Notes: a model not told the origin generated them from the sequence alone. A stretch of DNA of 64,000 nucleotides from Sphingomonas limnosediminicola (GCF_039537965.1 NZ_BAABBM010000001.1:2269501-2333500), one strand, 5' to 3'. Positions 54,691 to 63,031 are shown, counted from the stretch's first letter. A program made the numbers and translations.

Positions 54691-55011
54691 ATGAAGAACA
54701 AGGGCGAGTTGGCGCCCATCGAGTCGCGTCGGTGGACTCGGCCAGCGGACTATGGCGGCGTATTCGCGCGACGTGTGACTGCGCGGCGCAAGCGCGAGGC
54801 GATCTACCGGACGCAACCGGAGGCGCCTCAGCTGCTGCTGAGCACGCTTCCCTTCCTCGCTTTGATCGGCGCGCTCGCGCTCCTTGCGATCGGGATCATG
54901 GTCATGGCTTTTCCCGGAAACCAGCCGCAGCACAAGGTCGCGTCCGTCCAGCATGAGAAGGGCGTTGCCGCGAATGGCTGGCTAAAGGAAGCCGAGAAGG
55001 AATTTCACTAA
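54691..55011 (+). CDS. hypothetical single-pass membrane protein, 106 residues
   Basis: A basic N-terminal region (FARRVTARRKREAIYRTQP) precedes one transmembrane helix (STLPFLALIGALALLAIGIM then VMAFPG), and a short periplasmic tail follows. The orientation, basic side in, fits an inner-membrane protein. No family is recognised. It is 48 bases downstream of the DUF2171 gene, so a shared transcript is possible. Confidence 0.6.
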   Translation: MKNKGELAPIESRRWTRPADYGGVFARRVTARRKREAIYRTQPEAPQLLLSTLPFLALIGALALLAIGIMVMAFPGNQPQHKVASVQHEKGVAANGWLKEAEKEFH

Positions 55012-55058
55012 TTAGGGGTCGGCGAGCGACTGTTCCGAGCGCTCGCCCACCTTCGAAG

Positions 55059-55430
55059 CTAGCAGTGGAGTATGTCTCCACTGAACCACTTGCGCTCACA
55101 GCCCTGGTTCTGAGTGACCCAGCGCGGATATGCGCGGTCGGGACGATCGTGCCACCAGTCGTTGTAGCTGTCGGCATCCCAGCTGCGGTTGTTGTAGCGG
55201 GCCCATTCGCCGCCATACCAGTCTAGCACTACGTCGGTACGCGCGCGCCGGCGCATATCGCCGCGACCGCCGAAGTTGCCATCGCCTGAGTGGCCGGAGC
55301 GGAAATTCGTGCCTGCCGACGGGTTGGTCGACGGCGCGAAGCTAGTCCCCTGGTCATATTGAGCCGCTGCCGGTGCGGCGGAGACTGCAACGGCCAGCGT
55401 GGCCGTCACGGCAAGCAACACATTCCTCAT
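55059..55430 (-). CDS. small secreted protein, 123 residues
   Basis: ATG 55430 gives a signal peptide (MRNVLLAVTATLAVAVSAAP, cut after AAA). The mature part is rich in Ser, Asp, Trp and Arg, with DVVLDWYGGEWARYNNRSWD, DSYNDWWHDRPDRAYPRWVT and two late cysteines (GCERKWFSGDILHC) that may pair. No family is known to me. A longer upstream start adds a non-signal stretch and is rejected. Confidence 0.68.
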   Translation of the reverse strand: MRNVLLAVTATLAVAVSAAPAAAQYDQGTSFAPSTNPSAGTNFRSGHSGDGNFGGRGDMRRRARTDVVLDWYGGEWARYNNRSWDADSYNDWWHDRPDRAYPRWVTQNQGCERKWFSGDILHC

Positions 55431-55540
55431 GTCGCGAGCTCCTGTTGAGTCGTCCGTTTCGGACGCGACATGAACGCAGGACTTTCCTGCTTGTTGCAAT
55501 GGTTAATTTTGGGACGGTTCCCTTTGGGTCAGGCGCCAGA

Positions 55541-55891
55541 TCAGGGTGGACAAGCAACGCCGTCGCCGTCCGGATCGAGATCCTTGCTGTAGCCGGGATG
55601 CCCCGGAAACAGCGGCGCCTTGCCGGCTGCTCGCACGGCGGCGCAATTATCGAAGTGGACAGTCTCCTGCACCTCTTCGGCCGTCTCGCGCGAACCATCG
55701 TCCGCAACGGACGGCAGAGCCGCTTGCGAAGATGCAGGGTTCGACCATTTTGACCAGGCATAGCCGCCAGTCAGCCCAAGGATGACCGCTGCTGCGAGGA
55801 GGAAGATCGCGCGCATGCTCCGGCTGTCCCACCGCGGGATTGAAGAATGGTTAACGTGGGCCCGCTGCGCTGCCGCCTTTTCGTAGCTCAT
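55541..55891 (-). CDS. excalibur calcium-binding domain protein
   Basis: 116 residues from ATG 55891. A transmembrane or signal-anchor helix (AIFLLAAAVILGLTGGYAWS) is followed by a linker and the excalibur domain, FDNCAAVRAAGKAPLFPGHP, GYSKDLDPDGDGVACPP, where the DxDxDGxxC loop would bind calcium. Excalibur domains are often beside surface nucleases, and thermonuclease genes lie just to the right here. An alternative start three codons upstream exists. Confidence 0.82.
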   Translation of the reverse strand: MSYEKAAAQRAHVNHSSIPRWDSRSMRAIFLLAAAVILGLTGGYAWSKWSNPASSQAALPSVADDGSRETAEEVQETVHFDNCAAVRAAGKAPLFPGHPGYSKDLDPDGDGVACPP

Positions 55892-55953
55892 AACCTGCAT
55901 AATCCGGCAGTCCGCTAACCGGAAAGTAAGTACGTCCGCGTTACGATGGCGTT

Positions 55954-56205
55954 ATGAGCAGGCACTGGAAACCTGACGTTGAGATCGCGCGGACCCGTGG
56001 GCAGCGCCGCAGGACGCCGTGGCCGGAAGGGGCTACCGTCGGCCTGCTGGTCATCGCTGCCGCCTGTCTCGGCATTGCTGCCGTGCTCTACCAAGTCGCC
56101 GGACCGCGCGATGTCATCGAGGACGATTCCGGGGTCGACTGGAACGCGTGGCAGTACGCCTTTAGCTCTCGCGGTCGCGCTTTGCGGCCATCAGATAAAG
56201 TATGA
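55954..56205 (+). CDS. short paralogue of the thermonuclease N-terminal anchor
   Basis: 83 residues. MSRHWKPDVEIARTRGQRRR, then one transmembrane helix (ATVGLLVIAAACLGIAAVLY) and a short tail with GVDWNAWQYAF. The same plan, RHW(K/R)P, EIAR, a helix, and G(V/I)(D/E)WNA, opens the thermonuclease at 56465, so this looks like a duplicated N-terminal part that has lost the nuclease domain. The upstream bases are also similar. It overlaps the end of the convergent gene at 56162 by 44 bases. It may or may not be functional. Confidence 0.55.
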   Translation: MSRHWKPDVEIARTRGQRRRTPWPEGATVGLLVIAAACLGIAAVLYQVAGPRDVIEDDSGVDWNAWQYAFSSRGRALRPSDKV

Positions 56206-56383
56206 GCCCAAGACCTAGGAAGCCGCCCATCGCCGCGCCCATCGTCGATCCGACCGTGCGGTGGAACCCCGGCGCCACGCGCTCGGGATGCGCCGCGCCC
56301 AGGCTGGCGAGATAGAACCAGATCCCCGCGAGCAGCAGCTCGACGAGTACGATCGCAAGCAAGGCGCGTGTTTTCTTCGACAT
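56162..56383 (-). CDS. small two-helix membrane protein
   Basis: 73 residues from ATG 56383, which follows GGGGGG; a longer in-frame start is less likely. Two hydrophobic helices (ALLAIVLVELLLAGIWFYLA and GGFLGLGLILYLMAAKRD) are joined by a glycine-rich linker. No family is recognised. It lies inside the thermonuclease paralogue cluster on the other strand. Confidence 0.6.
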   Translation of the reverse strand: MSKKTRALLAIVLVELLLAGIWFYLASLGAAHPERVAPGFHRTVGSTMGAAMGGFLGLGLILYLMAAKRDRES

Positions 56384-56464
56384 GACGGCCCCCCGTTCGA
56401 AGTGTGGCGCCATTGTACACGTCGGTGCCTGGAGTCGCTAACCCGACAGTAAGCTTCCTGACTT

Positions 56465-57178
56465 ATGTTGGTGACCGTGGGGAGGCACTGGCGCCCTGAA
56501 GGCGAGATCGCTCGCATCATCCCCGTCAGCGAACGCGGGCAGGACTGGACGCGCATCGACGGCTATGTCGGCGCGGTCCGCAGCCGCAAAGTCTGGCTTC
56601 TGTTGGCTATTGCTGCAGCGGTGATCGGCGGAGCGGCCGCGGGCGTCTACTACGACGGGAGGAACGTGCCCGCCGCTGCGTCTCCATACAATGGAATCGA
56701 GTGGAACGCCGTGCAGGCAGTCCCGAAGCGAGCGCCGGATCCGGAAGACATCGCGTGGAAAGACCGCTCGGTGCTCCTCGACGGCCCGGCTCCTTCGCAG
56801 GACGCCCTCGTGGATCGCGGCGATGGTGCGGCGCCCGTTGCCGGACCGACCAGGAAGGCCGGTTTGGGCATCACCGTCATCGACGGCGATACCTTCAAGC
56901 TCGGCAACGACACCGTTCGCGTCGCGGGCATCGATGCACCGGAAACACATCCGCCGAGGTGCATGGAGGAAGCCCGCCTCGGCCTGGCCGCCACCGAGCA
57001 GCTCCGGGACCTGCTGAGCAGCGGGACGGTGACCCTGTCGGACAGCGGGGTCGACCATGACCAATACGGCCGTTTGCTACGCAACGTCGCTGTCGATGGC
57101 CGCGACGTCGGGCAGGCGATGATCGCTGCCGGATTGGCGCGGCCCTTCGGCAGCGGCCGTAAGCCGTGGTGCGCCTGA
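56465..57178 (+). CDS. membrane-anchored thermonuclease (SNase-like)
   Basis: 237 residues. A basic head (RHWRPEGEIARI) and a transmembrane helix (VWLLLAIAAAVIGGAAAGVY) lead through a linker to a staphylococcal-nuclease domain at about 135-237. The catalytic set is visible: VIDGDTFKL with the metal Asp, VRVAGIDAPETHPPRC with Arg, Asp and Glu, and DQYGRLLRNVAVDGRDVG with the second Arg. It would cut DNA or RNA outside the cytoplasm. Two related frames lie at 55954 and 58706. ATG at 56465 is accepted; the nearest ribosome site is weak. Confidence 0.86.
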   Translation: MLVTVGRHWRPEGEIARIIPVSERGQDWTRIDGYVGAVRSRKVWLLLAIAAAVIGGAAAGVYYDGRNVPAAASPYNGIEWNAVQAVPKRAPDPEDIAWKDRSVLLDGPAPSQDALVDRGDGAAPVAGPTRKAGLGITVIDGDTFKLGNDTVRVAGIDAPETHPPRCMEEARLGLAATEQLRDLLSSGTVTLSDSGVDHDQYGRLLRNVAVDGRDVGQAMIAAGLARPFGSGRKPWCA

Positions 57179-57227
57179 GCCGCCAATCTCAACTCTTTGG
57201 TGACGGGTACCGGGTTATGGCCGCCAC

Positions 57228-57575
57228 ATGAGCAGCACATTGATCGCCCGCTATGTGACCCCTTGGAAGTTCCGGCGAGAGCAGGATGCACAGCGCCTTC
57301 ATGCAATCCGCCAGCGGGACGGCGACGATTGCCGCCGCTGCCGCCGGCCGATGCGTTTTGACCTGCCGGCCGGTCACGACTCGGGCCCGAAAGTGGAAAT
57401 CATCGTCCCTGCGACGACTGATGAGGAGGAAGCGCTCGACAATCTCTGCTTGTGCCATCGGCGGTGCAATGCCGAGAACGCCGACTTCACCCGCGAGGTG
57501 CAGGAGCGTGTTCGCCGCAAGAACGAGGCCGAGTTGTTTTCCCGCTCCCGCAGGCGGGCCGCCAAGCGCGCATAA
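57228..57575 (+). CDS. HNH-type small protein
   Basis: 115 residues. LHAIRQRDGDDCRRCRRPMR supplies the first cysteine pair of a treble-clef zinc site and ALDNLCLCHRRCNAENADF the second, giving the HNH fold used by many nucleases. The central histidine expected before the PKVEIIVP strand is not obvious; HDSGP a few residues before may serve. A basic tail (KNEAELFSRSRRRAAKR) suggests nucleic-acid binding. It sits between two thermonuclease relatives. Confidence 0.68.
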   Translation: MSSTLIARYVTPWKFRREQDAQRLHAIRQRDGDDCRRCRRPMRFDLPAGHDSGPKVEIIVPATTDEEEALDNLCLCHRRCNAENADFTREVQERVRRKNEAELFSRSRRRAAKRA

Positions 57576-57626
57576 CTTGCGAATATTCTCCGGCGGCTCC
57601 TAAAGTGAGCGCGAGGGGAGGGTCGG

Positions 57627-58064
57627 ATGAAATCATCGGTCATTCTTGTTGCGGCGGCTGCCGCAGGGCTCACGGCCTGCGGAGGAACGGACAGCACGAA
57701 CGCGTCTGCTAACGCCACGGTGAATGCGGCCACTGCCGAGTCGGCCAAGGCGAAACATCCAACCTATTGCTTCTACAAGGACAGCGCGACCAAGGCTTGG
57801 ACCGCCGCCCGTGACAAATCAGGCAACCTGACGGTCAAGGGCAAGGTGCATCTGGACGATGCCGCCTATCGAGGTGATTTCGCCCCGGGCGAAGTCGACG
57901 GGGACAAGGCCAGCGTCTGGCTCATCATGAACCCCAACACCGGTTACGCCAGCCCCGACGGCTGGTGGGACGTCACCGCGACGATCCCCGACAGCAAGGC
58001 GGCGAAGAGCGTCGCGGTGATGTGCGGCAAGAAGACGGTGGCGACGCTAACGCCGAAAAGCTGA
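57627..58064 (+). CDS. small lipoprotein, 145 residues
   Basis: A lipoprotein signal (MKSSVILVAAAAAGLTAC) with lipobox LTAC leads to a Thr/Asn/Ala linker, then a compact domain with PTYCFYKDSATKAWTAARDK, NLTVKGKVHLDDAAYRGDFA and WWDVTATIPDSKAAKSVAVM. Two cysteines (YCFY and MCGK) may pair. No family is named. AGGGGAGGG stands before ATG 57627. Confidence 0.72.
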   Translation: MKSSVILVAAAAAGLTACGGTDSTNASANATVNAATAESAKAKHPTYCFYKDSATKAWTAARDKSGNLTVKGKVHLDDAAYRGDFAPGEVDGDKASVWLIMNPNTGYASPDGWWDVTATIPDSKAAKSVAVMCGKKTVATLTPKS

Positions 58065-58115
58065 CGTTTGGCCGGTTCATCGCGGCGCAAGGCAGCAGGG
58101 CACAGGTCTCGGTTC

Positions 58116-58682
58116 ATGATCCTCACTTTCGCCGCCGCTGCTGCAATGTTCGGGGTGCCTGCCGAAGCGCCGGCGCAAGCAGCGCCCGAAAAATCGGCGA
58201 CGACCGATTGCTCGCCCCGAGCGCCGGATCCGAACAGCCGCGAGGTGATCGTTTGCGTGCAGAAGCCGCAAGGGTTCCGCATCGATCCCGACGTGATGGC
58301 GGCGAAGAAGGCGCGGCGGCAGGCGCTCGCCGGACGGACAAAGACGCCGCAGGAAAAGATGCGGGACAATGGCTGCACTGTCGTCGGCGCGGCCGGCTGC
58401 GTGTTCGATCAGCCGGGCATCAACCTGCTCGCGGTGGCAGCGACCGCGGCGGAAATCTCGGCCCGTCTGGCCAGAGGGCAGGAGATCGGGAGCATCTTCG
58501 TCACCGATCCGCAGAAGAGCGAATACCAATATTACCAGGATGCGAAGAAGGAGCGCGAAACCAAGGAGACCGACAAGCGGGTGAAGGAATATGCTGCCAA
58601 GGCGAGGGCTGCGGCGCCGCCCGCGGACGCAGCGCCGGCACCCAATTCGGGGACTGATGCGCAAAAGGTAATTTCTCAGTAA
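58116..58682 (+). CDS. hypothetical secreted protein, 188 residues
   Basis: ATG 58116 gives a signal peptide (MILTFAAAAAMFGVPAEAPA), preferred over an earlier start that places a basic stretch in front. The mature part has a Cys pair (TTDCSPRAPDP and VIVCVQKPQGF), another pair (DNGCTVVGAAGCVFDQPG), an Ala-rich middle and a charged helical end (YYQDAKKERETKETDKRVKE). The plan resembles unassigned sphingomonad periplasmic proteins. It is 51 bases after the small lipoprotein gene and just before the pseudo-nuclease. Confidence 0.65.
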   Translation: MILTFAAAAAMFGVPAEAPAQAAPEKSATTDCSPRAPDPNSREVIVCVQKPQGFRIDPDVMAAKKARRQALAGRTKTPQEKMRDNGCTVVGAAGCVFDQPGINLLAVAATAAEISARLARGQEIGSIFVTDPQKSEYQYYQDAKKERETKETDKRVKEYAAKARAAAPPADAAPAPNSGTDAQKVISQ

Positions 58683-58705
58683 GCATGTCCAGCTAGGTTC
58701 CCCAA

Positions 58706-59275
58706 GTGAGCAAGCCCTGGAAACCTGGCCGCCAGACCGTCGCCCTAGGCAAGTCGCGCATCCGCCGCGACCCTGTTCCGGTCGCCAAGCCAACCGTGAT
58801 CCGCGTTGCTTCCCCCGAAGCGGAGATGTGGGGCGGCGTGACCGGCATCGTCCTGTTCGCCATCGGCATCGCCGTGCTGATTATCGGCGTTGGAGTCGCG
58901 ACTTTCTCTAAATATGCCTCAATCGACGAGGCGCGGGCGCTGCAGTTCAACCAATGCTATAACGGCGGGCAGAATTGCGTGTTCGACGGCGCCACCATCC
59001 GTGTCGACGGAACCAAGATCGCCATCGCCGGCATCCAGGCGCCACAGATCATCGGCGCCAAATGCTCAGCCGAGCGGAGCCTTGGCATCGACGCAGCCGT
59101 CGGGCTGGCCGAGTTGCTCAACAGCGGCAAAGTGTCTACCGGCAAGCCCTTTCGCGACTATTACGGCCGCGACGTGAGCAAGGTGCTAATCGACGGCCGC
59201 GACGTCGGCGAGATCATGGTCAACCGCAACGCCGCGCGCAAATACGACGGCACCACCTACGACTGGTGCGACTGA
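58706..59275 (+). CDS. membrane-anchored thermonuclease paralogue lacking catalytic residues
   Basis: 189 residues starting with GTG near 58706. PWKPGRQTV recalls the head of the other paralogues, and a transmembrane helix follows (VTGIVLFAIGIAVLIIGVGV). The SNase-like domain spans about 85-189: FDGATIRVDGTKIAIAGIQA, PQIIGAKCSAERSLGIDAAV, YYGRDVSKVLIDGRDVGEIM. Compared with the active paralogue, metal Asp of DGDT is Ala, the Arg before AGI is Ala, Asp is Gln and Glu is Gln, so the nuclease is probably dead while the fold is kept. It may bind nucleic acid or peptidoglycan. Confidence 0.8.
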   Translation: MSKPWKPGRQTVALGKSRIRRDPVPVAKPTVIRVASPEAEMWGGVTGIVLFAIGIAVLIIGVGVATFSKYASIDEARALQFNQCYNGGQNCVFDGATIRVDGTKIAIAGIQAPQIIGAKCSAERSLGIDAAVGLAELLNSGKVSTGKPFRDYYGRDVSKVLIDGRDVGEIMVNRNAARKYDGTTYDWCD

Positions 59276-59322
59276 CGCACTCGTGCGGCCAAGGTGTCAC
59301 GCGCCCCGGCCGCAGCTGAATA

Positions 59323-59718
59323 TCAGGAGGCCATTCGCGCCTGCGTTGCCGTGCCGCGGGAAATGAGCACGCCAAGCACGACCGCGACGATGAGCAGGAT
59401 CGGCACATCGCCGGTCAAATGGCCCTTCATCATTGGGTTACGCATCGATTCCCAGCCCATGATGAGCGCGTGGACGATGCTCGACACGACCACGAACCAG
59501 ATGAGAGACGCATTCGCGGGCGGATCTTTCGCGGCCATGATCATGAACACACCGAGCGTCGCGTAAACGCCGACGATCATCAGGAAATAGTCGCTCGAAG
59601 CCGGGCTGCCTTCATGCCACGCCCAGCCCGAAGGCCAGAACATCGCGAGCGGATAGATGAGGCAGAACGCGATACCGAACAGGACGAGCGCACCGGACAA
59701 TGCCTTGTTGTCGGACAT
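59323..59718 (-). CDS. DUF6632-type four-helix membrane protein
   Basis: 131 residues from ATG 59718, which follows GGAGGGG. Four hydrophobic helices are visible: LSGALVLFGIAFCLIYPLAM, YFLMIVGVYATLGVFMIMAA, ASLIWFVVVSSIVHALIMGW and PILLIVAVVLGVLI, with WPSGWAWHEGS, and a conserved WESMRNPMMKGHLTGD. The pattern matches small membrane proteins annotated DUF6632. Function unknown; single gene. Confidence 0.7.
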   Translation of the reverse strand: MSDNKALSGALVLFGIAFCLIYPLAMFWPSGWAWHEGSPASSDYFLMIVGVYATLGVFMIMAAKDPPANASLIWFVVVSSIVHALIMGWESMRNPMMKGHLTGDVPILLIVAVVLGVLISRGTATQARMAS

Positions 59719-59842
59719 AATGTGAACCCCCTCCACGTGCGGCGGACAGAAGGTGTCCGTCGGAGGCGCAAGCTAGCATTCCGGGTGCGTAATGTCTTGG
59801 CGTAATCCTGGAAAAGCGCGAAGCGCTCGGCGTGCCTAGCGC

Positions 59843-60169
59843 CTATTTGGCGTTACGGGCGCAGTTGATGCACAGCGCCGCCTCGGGGCGGGCCTGGAGC
59901 CGTTCGGGCCCGATCTTCTCCCCGCAGGCTACGCATGTTCCGTAGGTGCTGTCGGCGATGCGTGAGAGCGCGCGCCTGACGGACGCGATTTCCTTTTCGA
60001 CGAGCGCCGCCTGATGCTCCAGCGCTTCGTCATCTTCCTGTTCGACGGCGAACTCGTTCCAGTCGGGATCGGCTGGTTCCGACAAGTCGCGGGCTAGGGT
60101 CGTCAGCCGGGCTTCGAGCTCGGCGAGAGCGGCCTCGAGACGGGCGCGGACCTCAGTCGTGTCGGGCAT
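59843..60169 (-). CDS. TraR/DksA-type zinc finger protein
   Basis: 108 residues. A long coiled coil (RARLEAALAELEARLTTLAR, then VEKEIASVRRALSRIADSTY) is followed by the zinc finger GTCVACGEKIGPERLQARPE, AALCINCARNAK with four cysteines. Proteins of this kind bind the RNA polymerase secondary channel, or are merely related small members. An acidic part (EQEDDEALEHQ) lies at the coil turn as in DksA. Confidence 0.9.
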   Translation of the reverse strand: MPDTTEVRARLEAALAELEARLTTLARDLSEPADPDWNEFAVEQEDDEALEHQAALVEKEIASVRRALSRIADSTYGTCVACGEKIGPERLQARPEAALCINCARNAK

Positions 60170-60377
60170 CGGCGACCTTTCGAATGCTGCCGCACAAAGA
60201 AAAGGACCGAGAGCAACTCTCGTTACTCCCAGTCCCTGTCACCAGAGTTCTTAGGCCCCGGTGGCAACGTCCTTCTCGCACCCTCGGGCCGGCCCGAAAA
60301 TACGTAGATTCACGGAGTGGCGGCGGTCTCAGTTATCAGTGCTGGTTTGGATTCGGGTTCAAGTGAGGCGTCATGCC

Positions 60378-60872
60378 TCAAGCCGGCTCGGCCGCTTTCT
60401 CCGTTGAAGGCGCCCTCGCGAACATGGCGCGGTCGTATTGCGCCCGGCTGCTGATCGCGATGCGGTTCCAAGCGTTGATCTGGACGGCGGCGAGGGTCAG
60501 CCAGGCGATCTCGTCGTCGTTGAAATGAGCTTTGAGCGCATCGAAGGCCGGCTTCGACGCGCCGCTATCGGCGATCAGGGTCACTTCCTCGATCCAGGCA
60601 AAGGCGGCGCGCTCCTTTTCCGAATAAAGGGTCGATTCCTCCCACGCATCGAGCAGAGTCAGGCGCTCGACTGGCTCGCCGTCGTGAAGCGCCTCGTCGG
60701 TGTGCATCGCGATGCAGTAAGCGCAGCCATTGATCTGCGACGCGCGCAGCTTCAGCAGGTGCAGCAACTTGCGATCGACATGCTGCATGATCAGCCCTTC
60801 GAGCTGAAGAAAGTGACGGTAGGCGTCGGGCGCGATCTTCGACAGATCCATGCGGAGGGGTTCGGCGGGCAT
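60378..60872 (-). CDS. carboxymuconolactone decarboxylase / AhpD-like protein
   Basis: 164 residues from ATG 60872, following AGGAG. The core is KLLHLLKLRASQINGCAYCI, AMHTDEALHDGEPVERLTLL with the CxxC-x-x-x-H redox motif (CAYCIAMH), then YSEKERAAFAWIEEVTLIAD. AhpD-like proteins use it for peroxide defence. A longer start adds a Pro/Arg stretch and is rejected. It stands alone. Confidence 0.9.
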   Translation of the reverse strand: MPAEPLRMDLSKIAPDAYRHFLQLEGLIMQHVDRKLLHLLKLRASQINGCAYCIAMHTDEALHDGEPVERLTLLDAWEESTLYSEKERAAFAWIEEVTLIADSGASKPAFDALKAHFNDDEIAWLTLAAVQINAWNRIAISSRAQYDRAMFARAPSTEKAAEPA

Positions 60873-61178
60873 GATGGTGCTCCTGCGTCGGGTGGGCGAC
60901 TCGGGATCCACCTAATGCTGCCGGTACGCGATTTCTACCGACGGGGGCACGGTGTAGTCCGCGCGCGGCTGGTGGAGATGATCCTTCCCCGAGACGTTTC
61001 GGACGGCTGGTTGTCGAATGCCGGGCCGGCTAGTCCGACGTTTCTTAGTCGCGTGCGAGCTCGGTGGTTTCTCGCTGAGCAGCACATAAAGGCGCAGGCC
61101 GAAGAAGATTGCTACGCGCTAGAAATGTGATGACTGATACTTGAAGTGCGCTCCGTCAGCCGATGTTGCCCGCAGCCG
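60873..61178. other. spacer with no feature seen
   Basis: About 300 bases between the AhpD-like gene and the end of nrdB. I see no gene, no strong hairpin and no repeat in it. Confidence 0.5.
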
Positions 61179-62255
61179 TCACTCCGCCGCGACCCCGCTA
61201 GCTTCGAACATATCCGGCCCCGCCTTCGCTGACGCATCGGCCGTCGAGCCTTCGCCGTCGTTGGCGACTTCGGCCTTTGCCTTCATGCGGCGGTCGAAAT
61301 TATCCCAGACCTCGTTCCAGTTCCCGCGCGTGGCGCCCTTCGAATATTCGGTCGCCCGGGTCTCGAAGAAGTTGGCGTGCTCGACGCCGTTGAGGAGCGG
61401 GGCGAGCCAGGGGAGCGGGTGTTCGTCGACCATGTAGATCGGCGCGAAGCCGAGCTGGCCCAGGCGCCAGTCCGCGATGTAGCGGATGTACTTCTTGATC
61501 TCCTTGGGCGTCATGCCGTTGACCGGGCCCTGTTCGAACGCGAGGTCGATGAACGCGTCCTCCAGCCGGACCGTCTTCTGGCAGACGTCGAGGATGTCTT
61601 CGCGCACCGCCTTGGTCAGGCAGTCGCGTTCCTTCACGAAGGTGTGGAACAGCTTGATGATGCCTTCGCAGTGAAGGCTCTCGTCGCGGACCGACCAGCT
61701 GACGATCTGGCCCATGCCCTTCATCTTGTTGAAGCGCGGGAAGTTCATCAGCATCGCGAAGCTGGCGAACAGCTGCAGCCCCTCGGTGAAGCCGCCGAAC
61801 ATGGCGAGCGTCTTGGCGATGTCCTCGTCATTGTCGACGCCGAACGTGCTCAGGTAATCGTGCTTGTCCTTCATCTCCTTGTATTGGAGGAAGGCGCTGT
61901 ACTCGCTCTCCGGCATGCCGATCGTGTCGAGGAGGTGCGAGTAAGCGGCGATGTGCACCGTCTCCATGTTGGAGAAGGCGGTCAGCATCATCTTGATCTC
62001 GGTCGGCTTGAACACGCGGCCGTATTTGTCGTGGTAGCAATCCTGCACCTCGACGTCGGCCTGGGTGAAGAAGCGGAAGATCTGCGTGAGCAGGTTGCGC
62101 TCGGTCTGGTCGAGCTTCTGCGCCCAGTCGCGGCAATCCTCGCCGAGCGGCACTTCCTCGGGCATCCAGTGGATCTGCTGCTGGCGCTTCCAATATTCGA
62201 ACGCCCAGGGGTATTCGAACGGCTTGTACTGCTTGCGGGCTTCTAGGAGGGGCAT
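61179..62255 (-). CDS. nrdB: ribonucleotide reductase class Ia beta subunit
   Basis: 358 residues; the small subunit carrying the di-iron centre and tyrosyl radical that supplies NrdA. WAFEYWKRQQQIHWMPEEVP is the typical opening, TAFSNMETVHIAAYSHLLDT carries iron ligands with the nearby Tyr, FTEGLQLFASFAMLMNFPRF and WSVRDESLHCEGIIKLFHTF give further ligands, and GVEHANFFETRATEYSKGAT ends the fold. AAAGGAGCG precedes ATG 62255. It is the last gene of the leftward nrd locus; 49 bases separate it from the lipoprotein gene. Confidence 0.96.
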   Translation of the reverse strand: MPLLEARKQYKPFEYPWAFEYWKRQQQIHWMPEEVPLGEDCRDWAQKLDQTERNLLTQIFRFFTQADVEVQDCYHDKYGRVFKPTEIKMMLTAFSNMETVHIAAYSHLLDTIGMPESEYSAFLQYKEMKDKHDYLSTFGVDNDEDIAKTLAMFGGFTEGLQLFASFAMLMNFPRFNKMKGMGQIVSWSVRDESLHCEGIIKLFHTFVKERDCLTKAVREDILDVCQKTVRLEDAFIDLAFEQGPVNGMTPKEIKKYIRYIADWRLGQLGFAPIYMVDEHPLPWLAPLLNGVEHANFFETRATEYSKGATRGNWNEVWDNFDRRMKAKAEVANDGEGSTADASAKAGPDMFEASGVAAE

Positions 62256-62304
62256 GCTTACGCTCCTTTGGAACTGAATATGGGGATGGCGGGCGCGGGG
62301 TTCA

Positions 62305-62613
62305 TCAGTCGATCCTCCGCGCGCGGACGTCGATGATGCGGTCGCGGGTGACGGTGTGCCCGCGCTTGGCGCCGACGCCGAAGACGACGATGCCGAGGAA
62401 ATAGCCGAAGTCGTACCAGCCGCCGTTATTGGGCACGGCGTAGATGGCGACGTTGCTCACGAACAGCGAGACGATCCAGGCGACCGGGAAGATGAAGCCG
62501 TGCCACAGGCCGAGCAGGAAGCCTGGCGCTTGCGGCGCGACCGCGTCGGCCTGCTGCGTTGCGGCGCAGGCGGTGAGGGCGGTAGCGAGGCATGCCGCCG
62601 CCGCCTGTTTCAC
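62305..62613 (-). CDS. small lipoprotein inside the nrd locus
   Basis: 102 residues from GTG 62613, overlapping the stop of the PepSY-type gene (GTGA). The signal VKQAAAACLATALTAC has lipobox LTAC. The mature part has a hydrophobic stretch (PGFLLGLWHGFIFPVAWIVS then LFVSNVAIYAVP), NNGGWYDFGYFLGIVVFGVG, and a charged end. No function is known; the gene lies 49 bases before nrdB and is probably cotranscribed with it. Confidence 0.72.
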   Translation of the reverse strand: MKQAAAACLATALTACAATQQADAVAPQAPGFLLGLWHGFIFPVAWIVSLFVSNVAIYAVPNNGGWYDFGYFLGIVVFGVGAKRGHTVTRDRIIDVRARRID

Positions 62614-63017
62614 CAAAAGAACTTGCCGCCGCGCACCTTGCCGCCGTGCTGCGTCTTGGCCAGCCGGCCGCGCCACAGCTGAATGTACATCCACAGGCCG
62701 GAGAAGCTGAAGAACAGCAGCGCCAGGCCCGACATGATCGAAATGATCGTGCCCACCGGCCCGAAGCTCTCGCCCGAGTGGAGGTTGTGAAGCAGGCCGA
62801 GGTTCCACGCGCCGGGCTTCTGCTTGGGACGGCAGCTCATGGTATCCGGGCATTTGAAGCCCGGCGGCGCGACGGGTGCCGCCACCGCGGCGCGCGCCTC
62901 GCTCTCGAACCCGCCCTTGTTCACCAGCTCGCCGATCTGGCTGAGTAACCCGGTCGCCGAGATCCACAGCAGAAAGACGCCGAACAACGTTGCCAGCCAG
63001 CGATGCCATTTGCGCAA
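62610..63017 (-). CDS. PepSY-associated transmembrane protein
   Basis: About 135 residues. TTG 63017 is preferred because GGAGG stands eight bases before it; a TTG at 63050 would start inside a palindrome. RKWHRWLATLFGVFLLWISA is the first helix, CRPKQKPGAWNLGLLHNLHS the periplasmic part with a Cys pair (KCPDTMSC), and VGTIISIMSGLALLFFSFSG the second helix, WMYIQLWRGRL the end. It matches short PepSY_TM proteins often near iron-uptake genes. It couples to the lipoprotein gene. Confidence 0.82.
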   Translation of the reverse strand: MRKWHRWLATLFGVFLLWISATGLLSQIGELVNKGGFESEARAAVAAPVAPPGFKCPDTMSCRPKQKPGAWNLGLLHNLHSGESFGPVGTIISIMSGLALLFFSFSGLWMYIQLWRGRLAKTQHGGKVRGGKFFW

Positions 63018-63031
63018 GTTCAAAACCTCCG

